DNA of 9,116 bases from Sphingomonas sp. (lineage in GTDB: Bacteria > Pseudomonadota > Alphaproteobacteria > Sphingomonadales > Sphingomonadaceae), in the NCBI GenBank assembly GCA_025936675.1, contig JAICSX010000066.1:1-9116 (forward strand), in the 5' to 3' direction. Below the pieces are notes generated by a model. That model did no database searches. It had not been told where the DNA came from and saw only the letters and a list, made by a program, of their open reading frames with translations. Position numbers and translations under genes: made by a program. Positions 1 through 7,554 of this stretch are shown in pieces. Numbering within the stretch: position 1 is the stretch's first letter; every line of letters starts with the position of its first letter.

Positions 1-2588
1 AGCTCGCTGCGAACCTCACGAACCAGGTGCGCTCGATCGCCGAGGTGGCGATCGCGGTGACCAAGGGTGACCTCACGCGATCGATCGCGGTCGAGGCGTC
101 GGGCGAGATCGCCGCCCTCAAGGACACGATCAACGAGATGATCTCGAACCTGAAGGAGCAGACGCTGAAGAATGCCGAGCAGGATTGGCTCAAGACCAAC
201 CTCGCGCGTTTCAGCCGGATGCTTCAGGGCGAACGCGATCTCGCGACCGTCTCGAACCTCATCATGTCGGAGCTCGCGCCGCTGGTGAACGCGCAATATG
301 GCGTGTTCTACGTCAGCAAGCGCGAGGAAGGCGAAACCAAGCTCGAGCTCGTCGCCAGCTACGGCGCCGAAACCGCCGAGCAGCTCAAGCAGGAATTCCA
401 CCTCCGCGAAGGGCTGATCGGGCAAGCCGCGGCCGACCGCAGGCCGATCCTGCTCAAGGACGTTCCGCCCGATTTCATCCGCATCGGCTCGGGGCTCGGC
501 CACGCGACGCCGGCCAACGTCAACATCCTCCCGGCGCTGTTCGAGGATGAAGTGAAGGCGGTGATCGAACTCGCTTCGTTCAACGAGTTCAACGAAACCC
601 ACCAGAGCTTCCTCGATCAGCTGATGGAGTCGGTCGGGATCGTGCTCAACACGATCGCCGCGACCATGCGCACCGAAGGCCTGCTGAAGCAGTCGCAGCT
701 ACTGACTCAGGAGCTGCAGGCGCGCCAGACCGAGCTCACGACCAAGCAGGAGGAACTGCACAGCACCAACGAGGAGCTTCAGGACAAGGCCGAAGCGCTC
801 GAAAACGAGAAGAAGCAGGTCGAAGCCAAAAACCTCGAAATCGAAATGGCGCGGCGTGCGCTCGAGGAGAAAGCCGAGCAGCTCGCGCTGACCTCAAAAT
901 ACAAATCCGAGTTCCTGGCGAACATGAGCCACGAGCTGAGGACGCCGCTCAACTCGCTGCTGATCCTGTCCAAGCTGCTGAGCGACAACACGCACGGCAA
1001 TCTCAACGAGAAGCAGGTCGAATTCGCGCGCACCATCAACTCGGCGGGATCCGACCTCCTCAACCTCATCAACGACATCCTCGACCTTTCGAAGATCGAA
1101 TCGGGCACGGTGTCGATCGAAGTCGGCGAGATGCCGATGCAGCATTTGAAGCAGCACATGGAGCGGACCTTCCGCCAGCTCGCTTCGGACAAGGGGCTGG
1201 ACTTCAACGTCAATTTCGATCCGAAGCTTCCGCAAACCATCCGCACCGACGAAAAGCGCTTGCAGCAGGTGGTCCTCAACCTGCTTTCGAACGCCTTCAA
1301 ATTCACCTCGAAGGGAAGCGTCACGCTATCGGTGCGTTCTGCCGGGAGCGGCTGGAGCAAGACCCACCCGGTTCTTCACAATGCCAGCCGCGCGATTGAA
1401 ATCGCGGTCACCGATACGGGCATCGGAATTCCGCAGGAGAAGCAGAAGCTGATCTTCGAGGCATTCCAGCAGGCTGACGGCACGACCAGCCGCAAATTCG
1501 GCGGGACGGGCCTTGGGCTGTCGATCAGCCGCGAGATCGCGCGCCTGCTCGGCGGCGAGCTTCAAGTCCGCTCCAAGCCCGGCGAAGGCTCGACGTTCAG
1601 CCTGTACGTGCCGATGCAAGCCATTGCCGAAGGCGCCGCAGCGCTTCCCGGCACCACGGCGCGCTACGACAACAGCGGCGCTGTCGTTCCTTCTGCCTTG
1701 CCCACCGGCTTCGACGTGAACGACGACCGCGACGAGCTCGGGAAGGACCCGTTCGTGCTGATTGTGGAGGACGATCCGACGTTCGCGTCGATCCTGCTCG
1801 ACGCCGCGCACGAGGCCGGCCTCAAAGGCGTCGTCTCGGTCGCGGGGGCCGGCACGCTGGCGATGGCGCGTAAACTCCAGCCCACGGCGATCACGCTCGA
1901 CCTCGGGCTCGCGGACATCGACGGCTTCGTCCTGCTCGACCTGCTGAAGCACGATCCGCAGACCAGCCATGTACCGATTCATGTGGTGTCGGGGGCTGAT
2001 CGCAGTCAGGCGGCGATTGGGCTCGGTGCGTTCGGAATCACGGAAAAGCCGGCCGAACGCGACGACTTGGTTCGCATGTTCACTGCGCTCCTCGAGCATA
2101 CGAAAAGCGACAAGCCGCGGCGGAAGGCCAAAGCAGTCGCGCCTCGCCCGATGGCCGAGCTCGCAGGTTCGAAGGTGCTGATCGTCGATGACGACATTCG
2201 CAACATCTTCTCGCTTACGAGCGTTCTCGAGAGCCACGACGTGGAAGTCCTCCACGCCGAGCGGGGAAGGGACGGGATTCTGATTCTTGAGCAGACACCC
2301 GACGTCGATGTCGCGCTGATCGACATCATGATGCCGGAAATGGACGGCTACGAGACCATGCGGCAGATCCGGAAGAGTTCCGAGCTTGCCGACCTGCCGC
2401 TGATCGCCGTGACCGCCAAGGCGATGAAGGGAGACCGCCAGAAGTGCCTCGATGCCGGCGCTTCCGACTATATCGCCAAACCGGTCGATATCGAGCTGCT
2501 GCTCGCGCTGGTGCGGGTATGGGTCGCGCGGTCTCGCGATGCCGCAGCTGCCGTACCGCCGCCTCCGGCGATGGAGGCTGCGGAGTAG
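1..2588 (+). CDS. Hybrid sensor histidine kinase, HAMP-GAF-HisKA-HATPase-REC-REC (5' end missing)
   Basis: Membrane-linked or cytoplasmic sensor kinase that autophosphorylates on histidine and passes phosphate to its own receivers. The frame is open from base 3, and those first residues already read as a HAMP repeat. The GTG at 27 is therefore internal and the true start lies before the window. Numbering from that GTG: HAMP to about 45, GAF about 58-215, heptad-rich coiled coil about 220-290, HisKA with His302 in the SHELRTP motif, N box around 418-422, G1 box DTGIGIP 463-469, G2 box GGTGLGLSI 492-500. Receiver 1 (about 576-690) has acids 581-583, Asp625, Ser655 and Lys674. Receiver 2 (about 714-832) has Asp721-723, Asp766, Thr796 and Lys818. 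All catalytic residues are present, so the protein should be active. The stretch between N box and G1 (about 438-457) is longer than in a minimal HATPase, but this matches my recollection of the family. No HPt domain is present. The stimulus sensed by the GAF domain is unknown. Confidence 0.95.
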   Translation, partial: LAANLTNQVRSIAEVAIAVTKGDLTRSIAVEASGEIAALKDTINEMISNLKEQTLKNAEQDWLKTNLARFSRMLQGERDLATVSNLIMSELAPLVNAQYGVFYVSKREEGETKLELVASYGAETAEQLKQEFHLREGLIGQAAADRRPILLKDVPPDFIRIGSGLGHATPANVNILPALFEDEVKAVIELASFNEFNETHQSFLDQLMESVGIVLNTIAATMRTEGLLKQSQLLTQELQARQTELTTKQEELHSTNEELQDKAEALENEKKQVEAKNLEIEMARRALEEKAEQLALTSKYKSEFLANMSHELRTPLNSLLILSKLLSDNTHGNLNEKQVEFARTINSAGSDLLNLINDILDLSKIESGTVSIEVGEMPMQHLKQHMERTFRQLASDKGLDFNVNFDPKLPQTIRTDEKRLQQVVLNLLSNAFKFTSKGSVTLSVRSAGSGWSKTHPVLHNASRAIEIAVTDTGIGIPQEKQKLIFEAFQQADGTTSRKFGGTGLGLSISREIARLLGGELQVRSKPGEGSTFSLYVPMQAIAEGAAALPGTTARYDNSGAVVPSALPTGFDVNDDRDELGKDPFVLIVEDDPTFASILLDAAHEAGLKGVVSVAGAGTLAMARKLQPTAITLDLGLADIDGFVLLDLLKHDPQTSHVPIHVVSGADRSQAAIGLGAFGITEKPAERDDLVRMFTALLEHTKSDKPRRKAKAVAPRPMAELAGSKVLIVDDDIRNIFSLTSVLESHDVEVLHAERGRDGILILEQTPDVDVALIDIMMPEMDGYETMRQIRKSSELADLPLIAVTAKAMKGDRQKCLDAGASDYIAKPVDIELLLALVRVWVARSRDAAAAVPPPPAMEAAE
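2582..2585 (+). promoter_or_regulatory. Ribosome binding site of second kinase, inside the end of the first
   Basis: GGAG lies six bases before the ATG at 2592 and is contained in the last codons of the upstream kinase, whose TAG stop is at 2586-2588. Ribosomes finishing the first gene would cover this site. This suggests translational coupling and supports the 2592 start. Confidence 0.7.
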
Positions 2589-2591
2589 GCG

Positions 2592-4655
2592 ATGAACGTC
2601 TCCGCTGGAGAAATTGCGGCGCGCGCGCGAGGCGAGGCGGAAGTGATTGCCGAGGCGCAGCCCGAACAGCCCCGGGTCCTGCTGGTCGACGACGACGACC
2701 GCAACTTGCTCGCGGTCTCGAACACGCTCGATGATCTCGGCGAGGTGGTGACGGCCCGTTCGGGCGAGGAGGCCCTCCGCCACCTGCTGAAGGGCGAGTT
2801 CGCCGTCATTCTCCTCGACGTCTACATGCCCGGGATGGACGGCTACGAGACCGCCCAGATCATCCGCAGCCGCGACCAGACCAAGGGCATTCCGATCGTC
2901 TTCCTTTCCGCGGTCAACAAGGAGACCGAGCACCTGCTGCGCGGGTACGCGATGGGCGCCGTCGATTACGTGTTCAAGCCGGTCGACCCGGTCATCCTTC
3001 GTTCGAAGGTGGCGGTGTTCGTCGACTTGTTCGCCAAGTCGAAGGAGGTCGAGCGCAAGGCGCGATACGAACAGGCGCTTCTGGATGCGACGCTTCGCGC
3101 GAATTCGGAACGCTTGCGTGCCGAGCAGGAGCTGCGCCGCGCCGAGCAGCGGCAGGCCGCGATCATCCAGTCGCTCCCGATGCTGCTCTACCTGGAGCCA
3201 TACGACCGCTCGCCGCGGCGGCCCGATTATGTCAGCGGCGACATCAAGGCGATCACCGGGTTCACCTTCGAACAGGTTACCAAGCGTCCGGAAATCTGGG
3301 TCGAGCGGCTCCATCCCGAAGACCGCGACCGGGTTCTGGCGAGCCTTGCGATCCGTCAGGAGAAAGGCCGCTTCTCGGTCGAGTATCGCTGGCAAATTGC
3401 CGACGGGAGCTACAGGCACTTCCTCGATCAAGCGGTCCTGCTCAAGGATTCGGACGGCCGCGCGGTCGAGTTCGCCGGCACGCTCACGGACGTAACGGAT
3501 CAGCGCTCGTTGGAGAGCCAGCTGATCCAGGCGCAGAAGATGGACGCGATCGGCAAGCTGACCGGCGGCATCGCGCACGATTTCAACAATCTCCTTGCAG
3601 CCGTGATCGGCGGCCTCGGCCTACTCGACAAGCGCGTCGACTTCGAAGAGGAGCACCGGCGAATCCTCGCGATGACGAAGCGCGCTGCGGAGCAGGGCAG
3701 CGAGCTGGTCCGTCGTCTCCTCGCCTTTGCGCGCCGCCAGACGCTCGAGCCGCACGCGATCGACCTTGCGAAGTTGCGCGACGCAGTGTGGGATCTCCTG
3801 ACTCATACCCTTGGCGGTCTGGTCAATATCGAGTGGCGTGCGAGCGAGGACATGTGGCCCGCCTTCGCCGACCAGGCGCAGCTCGAGCTCGCGCTCGTCA
3901 ATCTCATCATCAACGCTCGCGATGCCATGCCGGCGGGAGGGACCGTCGCACTCCTGATGGAGAATCGCGAATTGCCCGCCGACAATTGGGCCGGAGTCCC
4001 GGCTGGAGATTATGTGCTGATCACCGTCGCCGACACCGGCACCGGAATCGCGACCGACGAGCTCGAGAAGGTGATGGAGCCGTTCTTCACGACCAAGGAG
4101 CCGGGCAAGGGAAGCGGTCTCGGGCTCAGCATGGTCTATGGCTTCGCCAAGCAGTCGAACGGCGCGTTTCGGCTGAGCAGCGAGCTCGGCGTCGGCACGA
4201 CTGCCGAACTGTGGCTCCCGCGCGCGCCCGAAGGAGCCTCGGTCGAAGACAAGGTGCCATTGCGGCAGACGCAGCATCGAAGTGCGCCGAGAACCTTGCG
4301 CATATTGCTGGTCGACGATCATGAGGGCGTCCGCAGCACCACGGCTGCCGTGCTCGCCGATCTGGGGCATGAGGTCATCGAGGCGGCCAGCGGCACCGAC
4401 GCGCTCTCGACTCTGAAATCCGGCGATTGCGCTTTCGATCTGATGATCAGCGACTATGCGATGCCGCAGCTTTCGGGCACCGATTTCCTGCGCCATGCAC
4501 GCGAAATCTGTCCTGATGTCGCCGCGTTGATCATCACCGGCTATGCCGAGGCGGAGGCGATCAACGATCGCCCCGAGGGTGTCGAGGTGCTTCAGAAGCC
4601 GTTTACGCCGTCCGACCTCGAGTGCGCGGTGTCGCGGGTCTGCGGGAGCACTTAG
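2592..4655 (+). CDS. Hybrid histidine kinase, REC-PAS-HisKA-HATPase-REC
   Basis: A soluble kinase of 687 residues; no membrane segment or signal peptide is visible. The N-terminal receiver (about 27-145) has Asp33-35, phosphoacceptor Asp76, Ser106 and Lys129. A helical linker (about 150-190) leads to a PAS domain of the PAS_3 type (about 190-305), containing the HPEDRDRV motif. The kinase core is NtrB-like: His329 in [12 protein letters not shown] box [11 protein letters not shown] (437-447), G1 DTGTGI (481-486), F box EPFFTTK (496-502) and G2 GKGSGLGLS (505-513). The C-terminal receiver (about 568-684) has Asp575-576, Asp621, Thr649 and Lys669. The protein starts three bases after the upstream kinase stops, so the two are surely one operon. 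Its N-terminal receiver is a natural phosphate acceptor for that kinase (inference). The receiver-first layout suggests that phosphorylation there controls its own kinase activity. The PAS ligand is unknown. There is no DNA-binding domain. Confidence 0.95.
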   Translation: MNVSAGEIAARARGEAEVIAEAQPEQPRVLLVDDDDRNLLAVSNTLDDLGEVVTARSGEEALRHLLKGEFAVILLDVYMPGMDGYETAQIIRSRDQTKGIPIVFLSAVNKETEHLLRGYAMGAVDYVFKPVDPVILRSKVAVFVDLFAKSKEVERKARYEQALLDATLRANSERLRAEQELRRAEQRQAAIIQSLPMLLYLEPYDRSPRRPDYVSGDIKAITGFTFEQVTKRPEIWVERLHPEDRDRVLASLAIRQEKGRFSVEYRWQIADGSYRHFLDQAVLLKDSDGRAVEFAGTLTDVTDQRSLESQLIQAQKMDAIGKLTGGIAHDFNNLLAAVIGGLGLLDKRVDFEEEHRRILAMTKRAAEQGSELVRRLLAFARRQTLEPHAIDLAKLRDAVWDLLTHTLGGLVNIEWRASEDMWPAFADQAQLELALVNLIINARDAMPAGGTVALLMENRELPADNWAGVPAGDYVLITVADTGTGIATDELEKVMEPFFTTKEPGKGSGLGLSMVYGFAKQSNGAFRLSSELGVGTTAELWLPRAPEGASVEDKVPLRQTQHRSAPRTLRILLVDDHEGVRSTTAAVLADLGHEVIEAASGTDALSTLKSGDCAFDLMISDYAMPQLSGTDFLRHAREICPDVAALIITGYAEAEAINDRPEGVEVLQKPFTPSDLECAVSRVCGST

Positions 4656-4717
4656 TGCGCGGCACCAGCGCTGCGCCAATGCGTTGAAATCATCGCCAAG
4701 CTTGTTCGAGAGTGATC
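4656..4717 (+). other. Short spacer between second kinase and small ORF
   Basis: These 62 bases contain no coding frame of note. I see no convincing -35/-10 pair, no GGAAC-type ECF (EcfG-like) promoter and no strong terminator. The small downstream gene is most simply read as part of the kinase transcript. GAGAG at 4708-4712 is the probable ribosome binding site for the GTG at 4718. Confidence 0.4.
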
Positions 4718-4906
4718 GTGCCTGAAAAGAAGCTGCCGTCCGAGCCGGAGTTGGACAAGATCAACGAGCGTTTGACAGCGGCCCTTGCAACCTGCCGCTC
4801 TATGGTGACGAATTACAAGTCGCTGCTCGCCAATGACGAGGAGCCGCTCGGCGGCAGTGCCGCAGAGGCGGAATCGGCCGCGGGCGACGAAGAGAACGGA
4901 GAGTAG
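4718..4906 (+). CDS. Small acidic hypothetical protein with one amphipathic helix
   Basis: I do not recognise this family. It encodes 62 residues from the GTG at 4718. A GTG six bases earlier (4712) would add two residues. I prefer 4718 because GAGAG at 4708-4712 sits five bases upstream, whereas it abuts the earlier GTG. No signal peptide or membrane segment is visible. Residues about 10-38 look like one amphipathic helix, with hydrophobic or small residues at 3-4 spacing (Leu12, Ile15, Leu19, Ala22, Cys26, Met29, Tyr33, Leu36), consistent with a coiled coil or docking helix. From residue 40 on there is no basic residue and many Glu/Asp, an acidic and probably disordered tail. Third codon positions are mostly G or C, as in the neighbours, which supports real coding. 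Its place 62 bases behind the kinases suggests co-transcription. A role as a small partner or regulator of the kinases is only a guess. Confidence 0.6.
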   Translation: MPEKKLPSEPELDKINERLTAALATCRSMVTNYKSLLANDEEPLGGSAAEAESAAGDEENGE

Positions 4907-4916
4907 CGGGCGGTTG

Positions 4917-4931
4917 CGCGAAGGGTTCGCG
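4917..4931. repeat. Small inverted repeat (6-bp stem, 3-base loop)
   Basis: CGCGAA at 4917-4922 pairs with TTCGCG at 4926-4931 around a GGG loop. It lies just past the small ORF's stop and directly abuts the larger inverted repeat. On the minus strand it is the last hairpin an exporter transcript would meet, but no T run follows it. Confidence 0.5.
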
Positions 4932-4971
4932 GTCACCGCGGGCGTCCAAGCAGCGAAGCGCCCGCGGTGAC
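4932..4971. repeat. Perfect 13-bp inverted repeat in the convergent spacer
   Basis: GTCACCGCGGGCG at 4932-4944 is exactly complementary to 4959-4971, with a 14-base loop. The stem is very GC-rich and would form a stable hairpin in RNA from either strand. No T run follows on either side, so it is not a textbook intrinsic terminator. Its position between convergent operons suits a bidirectional termination or 3'-end protection element. It could also be one copy of a genome-wide dispersed repeat. Confidence 0.65.
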
Positions 4972-4976
4972 TAGCT

Positions 4977-5017
4977 TGCGCCGGGCGAAGGGGACTCGAC
5001 CCGGCGCAGTCTGCTTT
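4977..5017 (+). terminator. Probable intrinsic terminator of the kinase operon
   Basis: TGCGCCGGG at 4977-4985 pairs perfectly with CCCGGCGCA at 5000-5008 across a 14-base loop. The stem is followed by GTCTGCTTTT, with the T run at 5014-5017. The T tract is short and starts five bases past the stem, so efficiency may be moderate. It ends four bases before the stop codon of the convergent permease gene (5022-5024). Confidence 0.6.
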
Positions 5018-5021
5018 TCCC

Positions 5022-7517
5022 CTATTCGTACCTCAGCGCGTGAATCGGGTTCGCCCGCGCGACCTTGATCGCGTGACCGACCACAGTAGCGATCGCGATC
5101 CCGAGCGCGATCGCGCCCGCGATGACGAACGGGACCGGGGTAAGCGCGATCCGCTGGTCGAACGTGTTGAGCCAGCTGCGCATCATCCACCAGGCGACCG
5201 GCCAGGCGATCACGTTGGCGATGATCACCGGTCGGCTGAACTGCCACACCAGGAGTTGCACGATGTCGCGGGTGCGCGCGCCGAGCACCTTGCGGATGCC
5301 GATCTCCTTGGTCCGGCGCTGGGCGGTGAAGGCGGCTAAGCCGAACAGCCCGAGGCAGCCGATGATCACCGCGAGCAGCGAGAATGCGGCGAACGTCTGC
5401 GCCCGCGCATCCTCCTTTTTGTATAGCTCCCCGACAATCTCCTCGCTGAACTTGGCATTGAACGGAACTTCGTTGGTGACCTGCTTCCACTGATGCTCGG
5501 CAGCAGCCCGGATGGTCGCCGGATCACCGCGGTAGCGGATGACCATGAATTCCGGTCCAGCGGTGACCTTTCGGAACATGATCGGATCGATCGGCGTCCG
5601 GACGGAGCGGAAGCGGGAATCGCCAACCACACCGATGATGTTGATGTTCACCATGCCGTCTTCGGGTTCGAAGAGCTCGCTCCTGACGGTCTTGCCGACA
5701 GCGTCCTGCGGCGATTTGAAGCCGAGCTTCTTCACCGCATATTCGTTGAGCACAACGTTTACGCCGCGCTGCGCAAGTGTCTTTTCGTAGTTCTCGTCGC
5801 GCGGATAGGGGACGGTGGCATCGTCGAGGGGGCGGTTTGGATCGAACCACCGGCCTGCCTTCAATGTCAGGCCCATCGCATCGAGAAAGCCGTCTCCGAC
5901 ATTGTACTGACCGATTGTGACCTGCTTGTCGCTGCCGGGAGGAATGATCCCGGTGTTGCTGTTATTGTCCGTAGCGACGCCAATATCAGTCAGACCGACA
6001 GCCTGTACGCCCGGAATGCGCTTCATCTGGTCGACGATCATTTGCGCCTTCGGCCACAACTGCGCGCGGCTCATCTCTTCGACCTGAAGGATGTGGTCGC
6101 GCTTGTAACCGGGATCGACATGCCGGGCGTAGACAGTCTGGCCGTAGATCACGGCCGTGCAGATGATGAGGCCGATCGACACGGCGAACTGGAACACCAC
6201 CAGCACCGAGCGGATGCGCCCGGAGCCGGGCGTCTCCGCGGCGGACCGGTTGGCCTTGAGCACCTGCGCCGGCTGAAAGCGGGACAGGAAGAGAGCGGGA
6301 TAAAGGCCGCTGACGATTCCCACCAGCAGCGTCAGTGCGATCGCCGGCAGCAGAATCCCGCCGTGGCCGAGATAATTGAGCGTCAGGTCGGCATCGAGGA
6401 AGGCGGCGAAGGGCCTGACCAGCAACTCAATCAGGGCGAGCGCGAGCACCATCGAGATTGCCGAAATAAGGATCGATTCACTGACGAACTGCACGACCAG
6501 CTGCCTGCGCGTTGCGCCGAGCACCTTGCGAAGTGCGACCTCGCGCGCACGCTGGCTCGCGCGCGCCGTGGCGAGGTTCGTGAAATTCACAACGGCCATT
6601 CCAAGGATCAACAGAGCAATGATCGCGAATGTCGCAATGGATTTCGGGTCATTGCCCGGCGTCATCGAAGCGTCCTGAGCTTTGCCGAGGTGAACGTCCT
6701 TCAGATTGACGAAGTGCCAATCTTGATCGTCGCCCGCATTGTAGCGGATGTTTCCATTCGGCTCGTCCGGGATGTTGCGCTTCTCCCAAGCGGGCTCTTC
6801 AGCTTGCATCGCCTTGACGTCCGCTCCGGGCCGAAGCTTCAGATAGACGTAGCCGGACTGACAGCCCCAGCATTTCGTGAGGAAGTCCGGGTTGTCCACG
6901 TAGAGAGCGTTGAAGTCCATGCGAAGGATCGCATTGACCTTCATGCTTGAATTCCTGGGAAGGTTCTTGAGGATGCCAACGATCCTCAGATCGTGCCTTT
7001 GCCCCCTCGTGATGATGGTCAGCGTCTGGCCGACGACCTGATCCGTTCCGTAGCGCTTGATCGCCTCATCCTGCGTCAGCACCGCAGTTCCGGGCGCGGT
7101 CAGCGTGCCGCCGGCGAGCAGGGGCAGATTGACGACCTTGAGGAAATCGTCGTCGGCGTAGAGCCAGTCCTTGGTGGACTGCGCCTGACCGTTCCTGAAG
7201 AACACCGGCGCGCCATCCTGAACGTAGACGCCACGTTCAACCTGCGGATAGTCTTTGAGGGCCGCGCCTTTGGACACATAGGCCGACATTTGGAGCAAGG
7301 TCGGCGGCTGATCCTTCGGATGCGGATACCAGGCCTGGAGCTGATACGTGTTCTCGACGTCGGGAACCCAGCTGTCGTAGCTCTCCTCGTAATTGATGTA
7401 GAGCAGGATCATGATGCACGCGGCCATGCCGATGGCGAGGCCGGCGATGTTGATGATCGAGTAGGTCCTGTTCTTGGCGAGCGCCCGAACCGCCACCGTC
7501 CAGTAATTCCGCCACAT
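5022..7517 (-). CDS. ABC exporter permease, fused double MacB/FtsX type
   Basis: Inner-membrane subunit of a MacAB-like tripartite exporter, 831 residues. It contains two consecutive MacB_PCD plus FtsX modules, so one chain may supply what a MacB dimer does. Predicted layout: membrane segment about 19-42, periplasmic domain about 43-290, membrane segments about 293-315, 345-370 and 386-410. The second module has a segment about 435-460, periplasmic domain about 461-705, and segments about 707-730, 760-780 and 793-815. Each module carries the cytoplasmic FtsX motif after its second helix, with Glu-Val/Ile-x-Leu/Ile-Arg-Lys-Val-Leu-Gly-Ala near 326-335 and 738-747. There is no ATPase domain; the separate upstream ATPase supplies energy. 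The ATG at 7517 is supported by a good ribosome binding site. A Cys-Trp-Gly-Cys motif sits in the first periplasmic domain (216-219). Substrate unknown: antibiotics, peptides, lipids or lipoproteins are all possible for this family. Confidence 0.93.
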   Translation of the reverse strand: MWRNYWTVAVRALAKNRTYSIINIAGLAIGMAACIMILLYINYEESYDSWVPDVENTYQLQAWYPHPKDQPPTLLQMSAYVSKGAALKDYPQVERGVYVQDGAPVFFRNGQAQSTKDWLYADDDFLKVVNLPLLAGGTLTAPGTAVLTQDEAIKRYGTDQVVGQTLTIITRGQRHDLRIVGILKNLPRNSSMKVNAILRMDFNALYVDNPDFLTKCWGCQSGYVYLKLRPGADVKAMQAEEPAWEKRNIPDEPNGNIRYNAGDDQDWHFVNLKDVHLGKAQDASMTPGNDPKSIATFAIIALLILGMAVVNFTNLATARASQRAREVALRKVLGATRRQLVVQFVSESILISAISMVLALALIELLVRPFAAFLDADLTLNYLGHGGILLPAIALTLLVGIVSGLYPALFLSRFQPAQVLKANRSAAETPGSGRIRSVLVVFQFAVSIGLIICTAVIYGQTVYARHVDPGYKRDHILQVEEMSRAQLWPKAQMIVDQMKRIPGVQAVGLTDIGVATDNNSNTGIIPPGSDKQVTIGQYNVGDGFLDAMGLTLKAGRWFDPNRPLDDATVPYPRDENYEKTLAQRGVNVVLNEYAVKKLGFKSPQDAVGKTVRSELFEPEDGMVNINIIGVVGDSRFRSVRTPIDPIMFRKVTAGPEFMVIRYRGDPATIRAAAEHQWKQVTNEVPFNAKFSEEIVGELYKKEDARAQTFAAFSLLAVIIGCLGLFGLAAFTAQRRTKEIGIRKVLGARTRDIVQLLVWQFSRPVIIANVIAWPVAWWMMRSWLNTFDQRIALTPVPFVIAGAIALGIAIATVVGHAIKVARANPIHALRYE

Positions 7518-7525
7518 TTTGACCG

Positions 7526-7530
7526 TCCTT
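7526..7530 (-). promoter_or_regulatory. Ribosome binding site of the permease
   Basis: On the minus strand AAGGA lies eight bases before the ATG at 7517, inside the 37-base gap after the ATPase stop. The spacing is normal and fixes the permease start. Confidence 0.7.
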
Positions 7531-7554
7531 CGAAAGAGTGGACCTTCAGCGGGT

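Noticed and set aside
27..29. GTG as start of the first kinase
   Set aside because: The open frame and HAMP-type sequence continue upstream to the window edge, and no ribosome binding site precedes this GTG.
1338..1400. Extra segment between the N box and G1 box of the first kinase as a novel insertion
   Set aside because: It matches my recollection of a common feature in HAMP-GAF hybrid kinases of this family, so it is not treated as unusual.
1326..3578. 750-codon open frame antisense to both kinase genes
   Set aside because: Both kinases happen to lie in the same frame, and this antisense frame is codon-aligned with them. Only TTA, CTA or TCA sense codons would interrupt it, and these are rare at high GC. 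It indeed ends opposite a CTA leucine codon at 1326-1328. Its translation matches no domain I know and is low-complexity Arg/Asp/Leu-rich.
3621..4679. 352-codon antisense frame over the second kinase
   Set aside because: It is a mirror of conserved HATPase and receiver coding sequence, with no motif of its own.
4656..4717. Possible promoter upstream of the small ORF (TTGAAA at 4684-4689)
   Set aside because: No acceptable -10 hexamer lies at normal spacing, so co-transcription with the kinases is simpler.
5493..6950. 485-codon open frame antisense to the permease
   Set aside because: This is the same codon-aligned mirror effect. The permease strand has clear domains, membrane segments and a ribosome binding site, while the mirror product is rich in His, Asp and Arg without recognisable motifs.
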